This document shows, piece by piece, positions 46,027 to 55,059 of a DNA stretch of 64,000 nucleotides. The stretch is from Neisseriaceae bacterium HSC-16F19 (GTDB taxonomy: Bacteria; Pseudomonadota; Gammaproteobacteria; Burkholderiales; Neisseriaceae): the NCBI RefSeq assembly GCF_024171525.1, contig NZ_JALJZY010000002.1, positions 124,001 to 188,000 on the forward strand, read 5' to 3'. The translations under genes and the position numbers were made by a program. Below the pieces are notes generated by a model. That model was given only the letters and a program-made list of their open reading frames with translations, was not told the DNA's origin and made no database searches. Each line of letters opens with the position of its first letter. The stretch's first letter is position 1.

Positions 46027-47490
46027 TCAGGAAGCCTGAACAGTGTTGTTTTGCGGCAGACTGCTGCCCAACAAAGTGAGCAAAATCTGCCAGCATTCGC
46101 CCACGCTGTCGATATGGACGCATTCTTTGGGCGAGTGGGCGGCACGGATGTCGGGGCCGAAGGAAATCATGTCGGTGTGCGGCGCCTTGCTTTTGAGGAT
46201 GCCGCATTCCAAGCCGGCATGCATGATTTCGATGCGCGCCGGACGACCGTAAAACCGGTGCAGCACTTCTTGAGCGCGCGCCAACAGGGCGGATGCGGGG
46301 TCGGGCTGCCAGCCGGGGTAGTCGTTATCCAAGGTCAGTTGGCCGCCGCTTAAGCGTGCCAGTGCGGCCAGACGTTCGCCTACGGCGTCTTTGGGGCTTT
46401 CCGCCAGCGAACGCATCAGCGAGAGCAGATGCAGGCCGTCGACCTTGAGTTCGGCATGGCCGAGGCTGATGGAGGTTTCCACCACACCGGGAAAATGGTC
46501 GCTCATGCGCAAGACGCCGTTGGGCAGGTTGATGCAGGTGTCGATCACGCGGCGGCTGTCGGCGGGATTTAAAGCCAGTGCCGGTGTGGCAGCAGGTAAA
46601 AGCTCAATTTCAAGGCCGGTTTCGGCAGCGGCCATTTCTTCCTCCATGCGTTGGGCGGCGGCCAGCAATTGCAGCGCCAAGGCAGAGCCGTTGGCGTATA
46701 CCACGACCGCTTCGGCGCTGCGCGGCAGCACATTGCGCAAAGAGCCGCCTTGCAATGAGGCCAGGGAGAACGGCAGTTCGGTGGCGGCCAGCAGTTGCGC
46801 CAGCATCAGAATGGCATTGCCGCGGCCTTTGTTGATGTCGATGCCGGAATGGCCGCCTTTAAGGCCGGATACGCGCACCGATACAGCCTGGCCTTGGGCT
46901 GCCTGAAAAGCGGCGGGTACATGCAGGTGTACGTCGCGACCGCCGGCACAGCCGATAAACAGGCTGCCGGCGTCTTCGCTGTCCAGATTGATAAGATAAG
47001 GCACATCCAGCCAGTCAGGGTCCAGGGCCAAGGCGCCGCCCATGCCGGTTTCTTCTTCCACGGTGAGGATGATGTTCAAGGGCGGATGGGGGATGTCATC
47101 GGCAAAGGCCACCGCCAGCGCCATGGCGGCGCCGATGCCGTTGTCGGCACCGAGGGTGGTGTTGTCGGCATAGAGCCAGCCCTCTTCGATATGGGTGCGG
47201 ATGGGGTCGGTTTCAAAGCAATGGCTGCTGCCTTCGCCTTTTTGCGGCACCATGTCGATGTGCGCCTGCAAGGCCACGGCGGGGGCGTGTTCCAGACCGG
47301 GGCTGGCGGGTTTGCACAGACGGATATTGCCGACGGTATCCCGTTCGGCAGTCAAACCCTTTTCGGTGGCACGTTGCAGGATAAAGTCGCGCAATGCCTG
47401 TTCGTGGTGGCTGGGATGGGGAATGGCGCAGATGTCGGCAAACCATTGCCATACGGCGGCGGGTTGGAGGGTGCGGATGTCGGACATCAT
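46027..47490 (-). CDS. pepD: Aminoacyl-histidine dipeptidase PepD
   Basis: 487 residues of the M20C family. Metal-binding blocks are ALQAHIDMVPQKG, NTTLGADNGIGAAMALA, TVEEETGMGGA and NLDSEDAGSLFIG, with a C-terminal HAGLECG. It cleaves Xaa-His dipeptides such as carnosine in the cytoplasm. Two adjacent ATGs may start it. A DUS inside the gene encodes AFQAAQG. Confidence 0.94.
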   Translation of the reverse strand: MMSDIRTLQPAAVWQWFADICAIPHPSHHEQALRDFILQRATEKGLTAERDTVGNIRLCKPASPGLEHAPAVALQAHIDMVPQKGEGSSHCFETDPIRTHIEEGWLYADNTTLGADNGIGAAMALAVAFADDIPHPPLNIILTVEEETGMGGALALDPDWLDVPYLINLDSEDAGSLFIGCAGGRDVHLHVPAAFQAAQGQAVSVRVSGLKGGHSGIDINKGRGNAILMLAQLLAATELPFSLASLQGGSLRNVLPRSAEAVVVYANGSALALQLLAAAQRMEEEMAAAETGLEIELLPAATPALALNPADSRRVIDTCINLPNGVLRMSDHFPGVVETSISLGHAELKVDGLHLLSLMRSLAESPKDAVGERLAALARLSGGQLTLDNDYPGWQPDPASALLARAQEVLHRFYGRPARIEIMHAGLECGILKSKAPHTDMISFGPDIRAAHSPKECVHIDSVGECWQILLTLLGSSLPQNNTVQAS

Positions 47491-47555
47491 GGATGGAACT
47501 TTCGTCTATATTAATATTGTGTATGTGTTTTGTTGCAGGCTGCCTGAAAACAGGC

Positions 47556-47582
47556 GCGTAGGGTGGGTGCTTGCACCCACGC
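47556..47582. repeat. GTAGG-type palindrome (GTGGGTGC stem)
   Basis: Same unit as 9113-9140. It faces the interrupted copy at 47636-47653 / 48045-48066, so before the insertion the two formed an inverted pair about 55 bp apart. Confidence 0.75.
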
Positions 47583-47641
47583 GTTGTAGTGTTTTAATAA
47601 ATTTCTTTTATTTTAAAAGCTTAAAATAAGTTTTGCGCGTG

Positions 47642-47653
47642 GGTGCAAGCACC
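47642..47653 (+). repeat. 12-bp direct repeat, left (target-site duplication)
   Basis: GGTGCAAGCACC immediately left of the 391-bp insert; an identical copy is at 48045-48056. Confidence 0.85.
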
Positions 47654-48044
47654 ATAGGTATCTACACAAATATTGGCTGCCTGAACGTACAAATTTATGC
47701 AGTCTTGTCGTACACATTGCTGAATGTTGCACTTTGCGCTTCATGGCCGCGCGGCCACCTTCTTTTCTTTGCGCCGCCAAAGAAAAGAAGGCAAAAGAAA
47801 GGCGGCCGCGGTTGCAGGTTTGCTGCGCAAACTTCCCTCACTACACACGGTTTTTCGGGCGGGCAACAACTCGCAGCTGCGCTGCTCAAACAGATTTGCC
47901 CTTGTTCCCCGAAAAACCGTGCTCCGTTCGGCTGCGCCAGCGGATAGGGCTGTAGCCGTAAACGTGCTTGGATTAAAATTTCAGTGCTTAAACCGAATGC
48001 AAATCCAAAAATTTCAGCTAGCCTAAAAATGTGTAGATACCTAT
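47654..48044. mobile_element. 391-bp MITE-like insert carrying the 239-bp structured core (copy 2)
   Basis: Perfect 15-bp terminal inverted repeats (ATAGGTATCTACACA / TGTGTAGATACCTAT), with similarity continuing inward through a DUS-like segment. It is flanked by the 12-bp direct repeat GGTGCAAGCACC. Removing the insert and one direct repeat restores a complete GTAGG-type palindrome. The core 47726-47963 matches copy 1 at 44564-44802 with about ten differences. No transposase gene. Reading frames across it are shadow ORFs in repeat DNA. Confidence 0.8.
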
Positions 48045-48056
48045 GGTGCAAGCACC
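48045..48056 (+). repeat. 12-bp direct repeat, right (target-site duplication)
   Basis: GGTGCAAGCACC immediately right of the insert, continuing into CCACCCTGCG, the other half of the split palindrome. Confidence 0.85.
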
Positions 48057-48126
48057 CACCCTGCGTCTTATCAGAAACGGCCGCACCCAAACGGATGCGG
48101 CCGCCGTTCTGTATCGGGAACGGTAT

Positions 48127-48864
48127 TTAAAACTTCACCCCTTTGTGCAGGGCCACCACGCCGGCGCTCATATTGTGGTAATCCACCTGGTCGAAACCCA
48201 CTTCCTCCATCATGTGCTTGAGGGTTTCCTGGTCGGGGTGCATGCGGATGGATTCGGCCAGATATTGGTAGCTGTCGGCATCTTTGGCAATCAGCTTGCC
48301 CATCAGCGGCAAGAGCTTGAAGGAATACAGGTCGTACACCGGTTCCAGCGGCTTGAATACTTTGGAAAACTCCAGCACCAGCAAAGTGCCGCCGGGTTTG
48401 AGCACGCGGTACATTTCCGTCAGCGCCGCTTCTTTGTGGGTCATATTGCGCAGGCCGAAGGCCACCGACACCAGATTGAAATAATTGTCCGGGAAGGGCA
48501 GTTTTTCGGCATCGCATTGCGCCACCGGCAGAATCAGACCTTCGTTGAGCAGGCGGTCGCGGCCGACGGTGAGCATGGAGGAATTGATGTCGGTGAGCCA
48601 GACTTCGCCCTCTTTGCCGACCCGTTTGGCCCAGCCGCGCGACAAATCGCCGGTGCCGCCGGCAATGTCCAGCACTTTGTCGCCTTTTTTCAGGCGCGCG
48701 GTATTGATGGTGAAATGCTTCCACACACGGTGCAGACCGGCGGACATCACATCGTTCATGATGTCGTATTTCTGCGCCACGGAGTGGAAGACTTCTGCCA
48801 CTTTGTCGGCTTTTTCGTCTTCGTTGACGGTTTGGTAGCCGAAATGGGTTTGCTTGTCGCTCAT
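48127..48864 (-). CDS. ubiE: Ubiquinone/menaquinone C-methyltransferase UbiE
   Basis: 245 residues. [34 protein letters not shown] is the UbiE N-terminal signature, and [13 protein letters not shown] is the SAM motif. It C-methylates the quinone head group in ubiquinone synthesis. The DUF971 gene lies 74 bp upstream on the same strand, a frequent neighbour. Confidence 0.97.
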   Translation of the reverse strand: MSDKQTHFGYQTVNEDEKADKVAEVFHSVAQKYDIMNDVMSAGLHRVWKHFTINTARLKKGDKVLDIAGGTGDLSRGWAKRVGKEGEVWLTDINSSMLTVGRDRLLNEGLILPVAQCDAEKLPFPDNYFNLVSVAFGLRNMTHKEAALTEMYRVLKPGGTLLVLEFSKVFKPLEPVYDLYSFKLLPLMGKLIAKDADSYQYLAESIRMHPDQETLKHMMEEVGFDQVDYHNMSAGVVALHKGVKF

Positions 48865-48938
48865 AGTGCTGTCTTTGTGTCAGGAAATTTTAAAATTATG
48901 CAAAGATAATGAAAAATATTTGCATTGCATGGCGGAAC

Positions 48939-49286
48939 TCAGTCGCGGCTGCCGCCTGCTGCCGCCAGTTGCGCCAGATAGTCTTGCCACAGCGCATCGT
49001 GTTCCGTGGCCAGGCGGTAGAGATAATCCCAGTCGTACAAACCGCTGTCGTGGCCGTCGTCAAACACAATCTTCAGGGCGTAATTGCCGGCGGGTAATAA
49101 ATCCTTAATCAAGACCTTACGTTTGCCGGTCTGCAAAACCGGCTTGCCATGGCCGCGCACTTCGGCGCTGGGCGAGTGTACGCGCAAGAATTCGGCCGAG
49201 AGGGTGTAATGCTGTGTGCCGTAGGCCAGGGTGAGCGCATTGCGTTCGGGATGCAGGCGGATTTCTTCGGGCGGCGGGGTGCGCAT
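48939..49286 (-). CDS. DUF971-family protein (gamma-butyrobetaine-hydroxylase N-terminal-like)
   Basis: 115 residues. The EIRLHPERNALTLAYGT...YTLSAEFLRVHSPSAEV.. start and YALKIVFDDGHDSGLYDWDYLYRL end are characteristic of DUF971. This family is linked to Fe-S or quinone genes and often sits next to ubiE. Its function is not established. It is probably co-transcribed with ubiE. Confidence 0.88.
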   Translation of the reverse strand: MRTPPPEEIRLHPERNALTLAYGTQHYTLSAEFLRVHSPSAEVRGHGKPVLQTGKRKVLIKDLLPAGNYALKIVFDDGHDSGLYDWDYLYRLATEHDALWQDYLAQLAAAGGSRD

Positions 49287-49304
49287 AAGGCGGGCAGGGG
49301 TGTC

Positions 49305-49335
49305 TTGTCAAACGGTGCGTATTTTAGCGTATAAT
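49305..49335 (+). promoter_or_regulatory. Sigma-70 promoter candidate for nadE
   Basis: TTGTCA (49305-49310) and TATAAT (49330-49335) with a 19-bp spacer. It is the best -35/-10 pair noticed in the window and implies a leader of over 200 nt before nadE. Confidence 0.6.
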
Positions 49336-49345
49336 CTGCCGCAAT

Positions 49346-49362
49346 GACAGGCACGGCCTGTC
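49346..49362 (+). promoter_or_regulatory. Hairpin/operator at the nadE transcript start
   Basis: GACAGGC-ACG-GCCTGTC, a 7-bp perfect inverted repeat 10 bp downstream of the -10. The position suits a repressor site or a 5'-end hairpin. The regulator is unknown. Confidence 0.45.
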
Positions 49363-49556
49363 TTGCTTTATATTTACAAGAACAACAGACCCGGCAGCAT
49401 CCCATCCGGCGGGCTCTCAATGTTGCGTTATCGGCAGCAGCAAACATAACGATAAACCACAACCAGACACCGGCTTTGCGGTGGGCGCATAAGTGCCCGC
49501 CGTTTCGGTTTGGGTGCAGGGCTTTTAACACATCTCCTTTATTTCGTGAGGAAATT

Positions 49557-50348
49557 ATGCAAACACAGGCAGTCATCGACCATATCGTCCAATGGCTCAA
49601 AAATTATGCCGAACAAAGCGGTATGCAGGGCTTTGCCATCGGTATTTCCGGCGGCGTAGACTCCGCCGTGGTGTCCGCCCTGGCGGCACGCACCGGCTTG
49701 AAAACCCTGCTGTTGGACATGCCCATCCGCCAAAAAGCCGACCAGGTGGCGCGTGCCAAAGAGCATATCAGTGCATTGAAAAGCCAGTTTGACAATGTGG
49801 TCAGCCAACGCATCGACCTGACCCAGGTGTTCAACACCTTCCAGATGGAACTGGATATGGACGACCGCAACCTGCCCAATGAAAAACTGGCGCTGGCCAA
49901 TACCCGCAGCCGTTTCCGCATGCTTACCCTTTACTACCATGCCCAGCTGCACAATTTGTTGGTCACCGGCACCGGCAACAAGATAGAAGATTTCGGCGTG
50001 GGCTTTTTCACCAAATATGGTGACGGCGGCGTGGACATCAGCCCGATTGCCGACTTGCTCAAAAGCCAGGTCTACCAATTGGCCGAAGCCTTGGATGTGG
50101 CCGCGAGCATCCGCGAAGCCGCGCCCACCGACGGTTTGTGGGATACCGACCGCACCGACGAAGAACAAATGGGCGCCAGCTATGCCGAGCTGGAATGGGC
50201 CATGAGCGTACACGGCAGCAAAACCGCCGACGACTTCAGCGGCCGCGAGCGCGAGGTATTTGAAATCTACGACCACCTTAACCGCCAGATGCAGCACAAA
50301 ATCCAGCCGATTCCGGTGTGTGCCGTACCGGCGGAACTGCTGCAATAA
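49557..50348 (+). CDS. nadE: NH3-dependent NAD+ synthetase
   Basis: 263 residues from ATG 49557 (GTGAGGAAATT upstream). The PP-loop is GISGGVDSAVVSALA, and TGTGNKIEDFGVGFFTKYGDGGVDI is the conserved deamido-NAD region. No N-terminal glutaminase domain is present, so ammonia is the nitrogen donor. It completes NAD synthesis by amidating deamido-NAD. Confidence 0.96.
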   Translation: MQTQAVIDHIVQWLKNYAEQSGMQGFAIGISGGVDSAVVSALAARTGLKTLLLDMPIRQKADQVARAKEHISALKSQFDNVVSQRIDLTQVFNTFQMELDMDDRNLPNEKLALANTRSRFRMLTLYYHAQLHNLLVTGTGNKIEDFGVGFFTKYGDGGVDISPIADLLKSQVYQLAEALDVAASIREAAPTDGLWDTDRTDEEQMGASYAELEWAMSVHGSKTADDFSGREREVFEIYDHLNRQMQHKIQPIPVCAVPAELLQ

Positions 50349-50370
50349 ATATTTGAATATTCATGATTTG

Positions 50371-50408
50371 AGGCTGCCTGAAAGCACTTTTGTTTTCAGG
50401 CAGCTTTT
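50371..50408 (+). terminator. DUS-pair terminator after nadE
   Basis: AGGCTGCCTGAAA ... TTTCAGGCAGCTTTT, 22 bp past the stop, ending in a short T run. Confidence 0.7.
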
Positions 50409-50518
50409 AATTATATACAGCCGCTTGCACAGATGGGCGCAGCCGCCTAAAATTCGGATTTTGCGGTGCAAAAGAGCGCACTGTTTTTATGTTAATCAAC
50501 CTCAAGGGATGAGTACTC

Positions 50519-51691
50519 ATGACCAAAGCCCAGCTTCTGATGTCCGCCTGCCTCGGCCTGGCCTTAACCGCCTGCGGCGGCAGCAATAATGCCGCCGCGC
50601 CGGCCGCTTCGCAAACCCCGGCCGCTTCTGCCGAAGGTGCCAGCGACACCGCCGCCGTGAGCCTGCCGGAAACCGACAGCCTCAATATCTATAACTGGTC
50701 CAACTATGTGGACGAGAGCACGGTGACCGATTTTGCCGACGCCCACAACATCAAGCTCAACTACGATGTGTACGAAAACAACGAAACCCTGGAAGCCAAG
50801 GTGCTGACCGGCAATTCCGGTTACGACCTGGTGGTGCCGGGCATCGCCTTTTTGCCGCGCCAAATCAATGCCGGCGCCTACCAAAAAGTACACAAAGACC
50901 TCATCCCCAACTACAAAAACATCGACCCGGAACTCTTGAAAATGCTGGAAGAGGCCGACCCGGGCAACCAATACGCCGTGCCGTATTTCTCTGGTGTGAA
51001 TACCCTGGCCATCACCGCCAAGGGCAAAGAATTGTTGGGCGGCTCGCTGCCTGAAAACGAATGGGATTTGCTGTTCAAACCCGAATACACCAACAAGCTG
51101 AAATCCTGCGGCATTGCCCTGTGGGACACCCCCAGCGAAATGTTCCCCATTGTGCTCAACTACTTGGGTAAAGACCCCAAAGGCAGCAATCTGGACGACA
51201 TCAAAGAAGCCGCCCAGGTATTGGAAGCCATCCGTCCGGATGTGAAGCGTTTCAGCCCCTCCATCATCGATGAGCTGGCGCGCGGTGATGTGTGTCTGGC
51301 AGCCGGTAACGGCGGTGATTTGAACATGGCCAAAGCCCGCTCCGAAGAAGTGAAGAGCAATGTCGGCATCGACGTGCTCACACCCAAAGGCATGGGTTTC
51401 TGGATTGAAGCCTGGCTGATTCCGGCGGACGCCAAAAACGTGGCCAATGCCCACAAATACATCAACAACACCCTGGATGCCGATGTGGCGGCCAAAAACG
51501 GCAATGCCGTAACCTTTGCGCCTGCCAGCATGCCGGCACGCGAAAAAATGGACCAGCAGCTGGTGACCGTGCGCTCCATCTTCCCCAATGCGGAAGACAT
51601 GCAGGCCGGTTTTGTGATGCCGCAAATGGGTGACGACGCCAAGAAACTGAGCGTGAACCTGTGGCAGAAACTGAAAGTGGGTTCCAACTAA
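50519..51691 (+). CDS. Spermidine/putrescine ABC transporter substrate-binding lipoprotein (PotD/PotF family)
   Basis: 390 residues. Lipobox LTAC (Cys about 19), then an Ala/Ser/Pro linker, then a type II periplasmic binding domain starting LNIYNWSNYVDE, the PotD/PotF signature. GFWIEAWLIPADAKN and AANGGDLN-type ligand segments follow. No permease or ATPase gene is adjacent, so it presumably serves a PotABC complex encoded elsewhere. The polyamine preference cannot be read. Confidence 0.9.
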   Translation: MTKAQLLMSACLGLALTACGGSNNAAAPAASQTPAASAEGASDTAAVSLPETDSLNIYNWSNYVDESTVTDFADAHNIKLNYDVYENNETLEAKVLTGNSGYDLVVPGIAFLPRQINAGAYQKVHKDLIPNYKNIDPELLKMLEEADPGNQYAVPYFSGVNTLAITAKGKELLGGSLPENEWDLLFKPEYTNKLKSCGIALWDTPSEMFPIVLNYLGKDPKGSNLDDIKEAAQVLEAIRPDVKRFSPSIIDELARGDVCLAAGNGGDLNMAKARSEEVKSNVGIDVLTPKGMGFWIEAWLIPADAKNVANAHKYINNTLDADVAAKNGNAVTFAPASMPAREKMDQQLVTVRSIFPNAEDMQAGFVMPQMGDDAKKLSVNLWQKLKVGSN

Positions 51692-51720
51692 GTTTCAGGC
51701 AGCCTGAATGCCTGAAGAAC

Positions 51721-51747
51721 AACGCCGCCCTCGGGGCGGCGTTTTTT
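51721..51747. terminator. Intrinsic terminator between the potD-like gene and hemN
   Basis: AACGCCGCCC-TCG-GGGCGGCGTT followed by TTTT on the + strand. It lies between convergent genes and directly abuts the hemN stop codon. Confidence 0.88.
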
Positions 51748-53143
51748 ATACGGTTTGCGAATACGAAACGCTGCTTTGGCGGTGGCGCAAATGGGCGTCA
51801 AACACCATGGCGATATTGCGGATAAGGAACCGGCCTTTGGGGGTGACGGTGAGGCCGTGCTCATCGAGTTCCAGCAAACCCAGTTGGGCCAAGGGCTGCA
51901 AATCCGCCCATTCGGCGGCAAACGCTTCTTGGAAAGACGCGCTGCCGTCTGCGGGCAGATAGTCGGCAAAATCAAGGGCGAAGCGGCACATCAGGTCTTG
52001 AATCAGGCCGCGGCGCAGCACATCGTCGTCGTTTAACACATAGCCGCGCATCACCGGCAGGCGGCCGGCATCCAGCGCTGCATAATAGGCATCGATGTCT
52101 TTTTCGTTCTGGCTGTACACACGGTCGATTTTGCCGATGGAAGACACGCCCACGGCCACCAAATCGCAATCGGCATGGGTGGAATAGCCTTGGAAATTAC
52201 GCTGCAAGCGGCCGTTTTCCAAGGCGCGCGCCAATTCGTCATCGGGTTTGGCAAAGTGGTCCATGCCGATAAACACATAGCCGCGTTCATCCAGCATATG
52301 CACGGTGTTTTGCAGAATATCCAGCTTGAGGCTGCTGTCGGGCACGGCGGCGGTGTCGATGCGCCGTTGCGGTTTGAACAAATGGGGCAGGTGGGCGTAG
52401 TGATACACCGCCAGGCGGTCCGGGTCCAGGCTCAGCACTTGTTCCAGCGTGCGCCGCATGGTGGCGGTGTCCTGGTGCGGTAGGCCGTAAATCAAATCCA
52501 CGCTCACCGAGCGGAAACCGGCTTCGCGTGCGGCTTCGATGACGGTGCGGGTTTCGGCCTCGCTCTGGATGCGGTTGACCGCCGCCTGCACGCGCGGGTC
52601 GAAGTCCTGTATGCCCACGCTCATGCGGTTAAAGCCCAGGCGCCCCAAAAACAGCACCGTGTCACGGCTGACCTTGCGCGGGTCGATTTCGATGGAATAT
52701 TCGCCGTGCGGCACCAAGGTGAAATGGCGGCGGATGCTGTCGAATACGGAGGCCAGTTGCGCTTCGTCCAAAAAGGTCGGCGTGCCGCCGCCGAAATGCA
52801 GCTGCGCCAGTTCCGGTTTGCCCTGCCAATGCGCTGCCTGCAAAGCCAGTTCGCGGTCGAGATAGCGCAGATAGGTGTCGGCGCGGCTCTGGTCTTTGGT
52901 GATGATTTTATTGCAGCCGCAGTAATAGCAAATGGTGTTGCAAAAGGGGATGTGAATATAGAGCGACAAAGGCGCGTCTGCCGGGCGGGCACGCAGCGCG
53001 GCGCTGTAATCAGCTGCCTGAAAGCCGCTGTAAAAGCGGTCGGCGGTAGGATAAGAGGTGTAGCGCGGCCCGGAAGCGGGCAGGGCGGCGATGAGGTCGC
53101 GGTCGAATTCGATGCGTACGGCGGTGTCGGCGGTGAGATTCAT
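51746..53143 (-). CDS. hemN: Oxygen-independent coproporphyrinogen III dehydrogenase HemN
   Basis: 465 residues from ATG 53143 (MNLTADTAVRIEFD). The radical-SAM motif FCNTICYYCGCNK carries the CX3CX2C cysteines plus a fourth Cys typical of HemN. GGGTPTFL is the SAM-binding GGE-like motif. It makes protoporphyrinogen IX without oxygen, so it is needed in anaerobic heme synthesis. It is divergent from fnr, a common pairing that fits FNR control. A DUS encodes GFQAADYS. Confidence 0.94.
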   Translation of the reverse strand: MNLTADTAVRIEFDRDLIAALPASGPRYTSYPTADRFYSGFQAADYSAALRARPADAPLSLYIHIPFCNTICYYCGCNKIITKDQSRADTYLRYLDRELALQAAHWQGKPELAQLHFGGGTPTFLDEAQLASVFDSIRRHFTLVPHGEYSIEIDPRKVSRDTVLFLGRLGFNRMSVGIQDFDPRVQAAVNRIQSEAETRTVIEAAREAGFRSVSVDLIYGLPHQDTATMRRTLEQVLSLDPDRLAVYHYAHLPHLFKPQRRIDTAAVPDSSLKLDILQNTVHMLDERGYVFIGMDHFAKPDDELARALENGRLQRNFQGYSTHADCDLVAVGVSSIGKIDRVYSQNEKDIDAYYAALDAGRLPVMRGYVLNDDDVLRRGLIQDLMCRFALDFADYLPADGSASFQEAFAAEWADLQPLAQLGLLELDEHGLTVTPKGRFLIRNIAMVFDAHLRHRQSSVSYSQTV

Positions 53144-53296
53144 TTTAAAAAGACGATTTTTTTCAACGGGATGTCGAACGGATAACGGTTTTGTGAACAA
53201 TGCTTAATTAAAAGCGGCAAACATGATACACTGCCGAGGTCTTGCAGCCTTTGCGCTGGCGCAAACATTGCAGGATTCACACACTCAGGCACACAC

Positions 53297-54037
53297 ATGA
53301 CCAACATCATCCATCAGCATACCGAGTGCACGGTACCGCGCATGTGCGGCAACTGCGTGCTGCAACTTCTGTGTCACCCGCAACCGGGCTTGGACGCAGA
53401 GCAGCTGGCCGACCTGGACAAAGTCATCCAGGAAACCCGTCCGGTGAAAAAAGGCCAGTCGCTGTTTCGCACCGGCGAGCGTTTTCAGTCGCTGTTTGCC
53501 GTGCGCACCGGCTTTTTCAAAACCACGCTCGCCAATTCCGACGGCCGCGACCAGGTAACCGGCTTTTTTATGTCCGGCGAACTTTTGGGGCTGGAAGGCA
53601 TAGACGCCGGGCAGTACCGCTCGGACGCGGTGGCGCTGGAAGACAGCGAGGTGTGCGAGCTGCCGTTTGCCAATCTGGAAGGCATCGTGGCCGAAGTCCC
53701 CTCTATGGCCACCTATTTCTACAAACTCATGAGCCGCGAAATCGTGCGCGACCAAAACCTGATGATGATGCTCGGCAATATGCGCGCAGAGGAGCGCTTG
53801 GCGGTGTTTTTGCTCAATTTGTCGCAACGTCTGCAATTGCGCGGTTTTTCCGCCAACGACTTTATCCTGCGCATGTCGCGCGAAGAGCTGGGCAGTTATC
53901 TGGGTTTGAAACTGGAAACCGTGAGCCGCACGCTGTCGCGCTTCCAGCAGGAAGGCTGGCTTAAAGTGGAACACAAACACATCCGCCTGTTGCAGCCGGA
54001 ATCGCTACAGGCTTTGGTGAGCCAACCTGCGGCCTGA
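53297..54037 (+). CDS. fnr: FNR-type oxygen-responsive transcription regulator
   Basis: 246 residues of the CRP/FNR family. The N-terminal Cys cluster (CTVPRMCGNCVLQLLC) and a fourth Cys (SEVCELPF, near residue 118) are placed as 4Fe-4S ligands. A C-terminal helix-turn-helix (SREELGSYLGLKLETVSRTLSRF) has the E-x2-SR DNA contact of FNR. It activates anaerobic respiration genes. It is divergent from hemN across about 150 bp. Confidence 0.95.
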   Translation: MTNIIHQHTECTVPRMCGNCVLQLLCHPQPGLDAEQLADLDKVIQETRPVKKGQSLFRTGERFQSLFAVRTGFFKTTLANSDGRDQVTGFFMSGELLGLEGIDAGQYRSDAVALEDSEVCELPFANLEGIVAEVPSMATYFYKLMSREIVRDQNLMMMLGNMRAEERLAVFLLNLSQRLQLRGFSANDFILRMSREELGSYLGLKLETVSRTLSRFQQEGWLKVEHKHIRLLQPESLQALVSQPAA

Positions 54038-54057
54038 ATACCGCCTATTTTTCATTC

Positions 54058-54094
54058 AAACAGGCTGCCTGAAACGTTTTCAGGCAGCCTGTTT
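54058..54094. terminator. DUS-pair terminator between fnr and the DyP gene
   Basis: AAACAGGCTGCCTGAAA and its complement, a 17-bp stem with a three-base loop, between convergent genes. Confidence 0.85.
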
Positions 54095-54111
54095 GCCATA
54101 AAACAACTGAT

Positions 54112-55026
54112 TTATCCGGCCAAATCCGCCAAACGCTCTTCAGACGGCACAAAATAATAGCTGCCGCTCACGGCGGTGCTGAGGTGTTCCAGCAGCAAGT
54201 CGGTGTGGCCGTCGGTTTCGCCGAACATGCTCAGCAGTTGCTGTTCGATATTGTGCAGGCGCGCGCAATAGGCGATAAACAGCAGGCCGTGCTCGCCGGA
54301 GGCGGTGCCGTAGGGCAGGCTTTGGCGGATGATTTTCAGGCCCTCGCCGTTTTCTTTCAAATCCACCCGCGCCAGATGGGTGCCGGGCAGACGCGCTTCG
54401 CCGGGCAGTTCTTCGTCGTCGGCCTTGTTGCGGCCGATGATGTGCGATTGCGCCGCATCATCCAGCTTGGCCCAGCGCTTGAGGTCGTGACGGTATTTTT
54501 GCAGCATCAGATAGCTGCCGCCGGCATCGGCGGCGGGCGCGGCAATCACGCCGTAACGGGGGCGCTGTTCATCGGTCGGGTTTTCGGTACCGTCCACAAA
54601 ACCGTCGTAGCCGCGGTCTTCAAACAGGCGGCAGCCGTGGGTTTCGTCGGCCACTTGCAGGGCATCGCCGAAAGCGGCCAATACGTCCAGCGCCAGCAGC
54701 ATATTGGCGCCGTGGCTCTGCGATTGGATGTGGATGGCAATATCGTGCTGGGTGGCCGGGGCCAAACCGTTGCCTAGGGGTCGGAAGGGTTTGATTTCCG
54801 CGCCTTCGGCATCGTTGCGGCGCAATTGCGGCCAGATACCGGCGGCAAAACCCACAGCCAAGCCCAAGTGTGCCTGCGGCTGGCGGCTGCGGTGGCGTTC
54901 CAAGAGGGCAGCCAATTGGCGGCAGGTTTGGGCTACATCGGCCAGGCGGCCTGCGGTCACATCGGCTTCAATCACGATGCAGGCGCTCATATTTTCGGGT
55001 AAGACGGTGCTTTGCGGAGTGCTCAT
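54112..55026 (-). CDS. Dyp-type heme peroxidase
   Basis: 304 residues from ATG 55026 (AAAAGGAACACC upstream). GYDGFVDGTENP is the DyP GXXDG motif with the catalytic Asp. The proximal-His region reads LPGTHLARVDLKE, where most relatives have SHVxR. The heme pocket end is ALDVLAAFGDAL / LLFIAYC. No signal peptide, so cytoplasmic. No encapsulin gene or targeting tail is evident. DyPs oxidise dyes and phenolics with peroxide; the physiological substrate is unknown. Confidence 0.9.
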   Translation of the reverse strand: MSTPQSTVLPENMSACIVIEADVTAGRLADVAQTCRQLAALLERHRSRQPQAHLGLAVGFAAGIWPQLRRNDAEGAEIKPFRPLGNGLAPATQHDIAIHIQSQSHGANMLLALDVLAAFGDALQVADETHGCRLFEDRGYDGFVDGTENPTDEQRPRYGVIAAPAADAGGSYLMLQKYRHDLKRWAKLDDAAQSHIIGRNKADDEELPGEARLPGTHLARVDLKENGEGLKIIRQSLPYGTASGEHGLLFIAYCARLHNIEQQLLSMFGETDGHTDLLLEHLSTAVSGSYYFVPSEERLADLAG

Positions 55027-55059
55027 GGTGTTCCTTTTGGACATTGTTAATTGGATATG

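Noticed and set aside
47695..48090. Open frames (100-130 codons) across the structured repeat near 47.7-48.1 kb
   Set aside because: They run through the self-complementary repeat core and TIR, differ in frame between the two copies, and have no ribosome site.
53144..53296. FNR box between hemN and fnr
   Set aside because: No TTGAT-N4-ATCAA-like sequence of adequate quality was seen, although FNR control is plausible from context.
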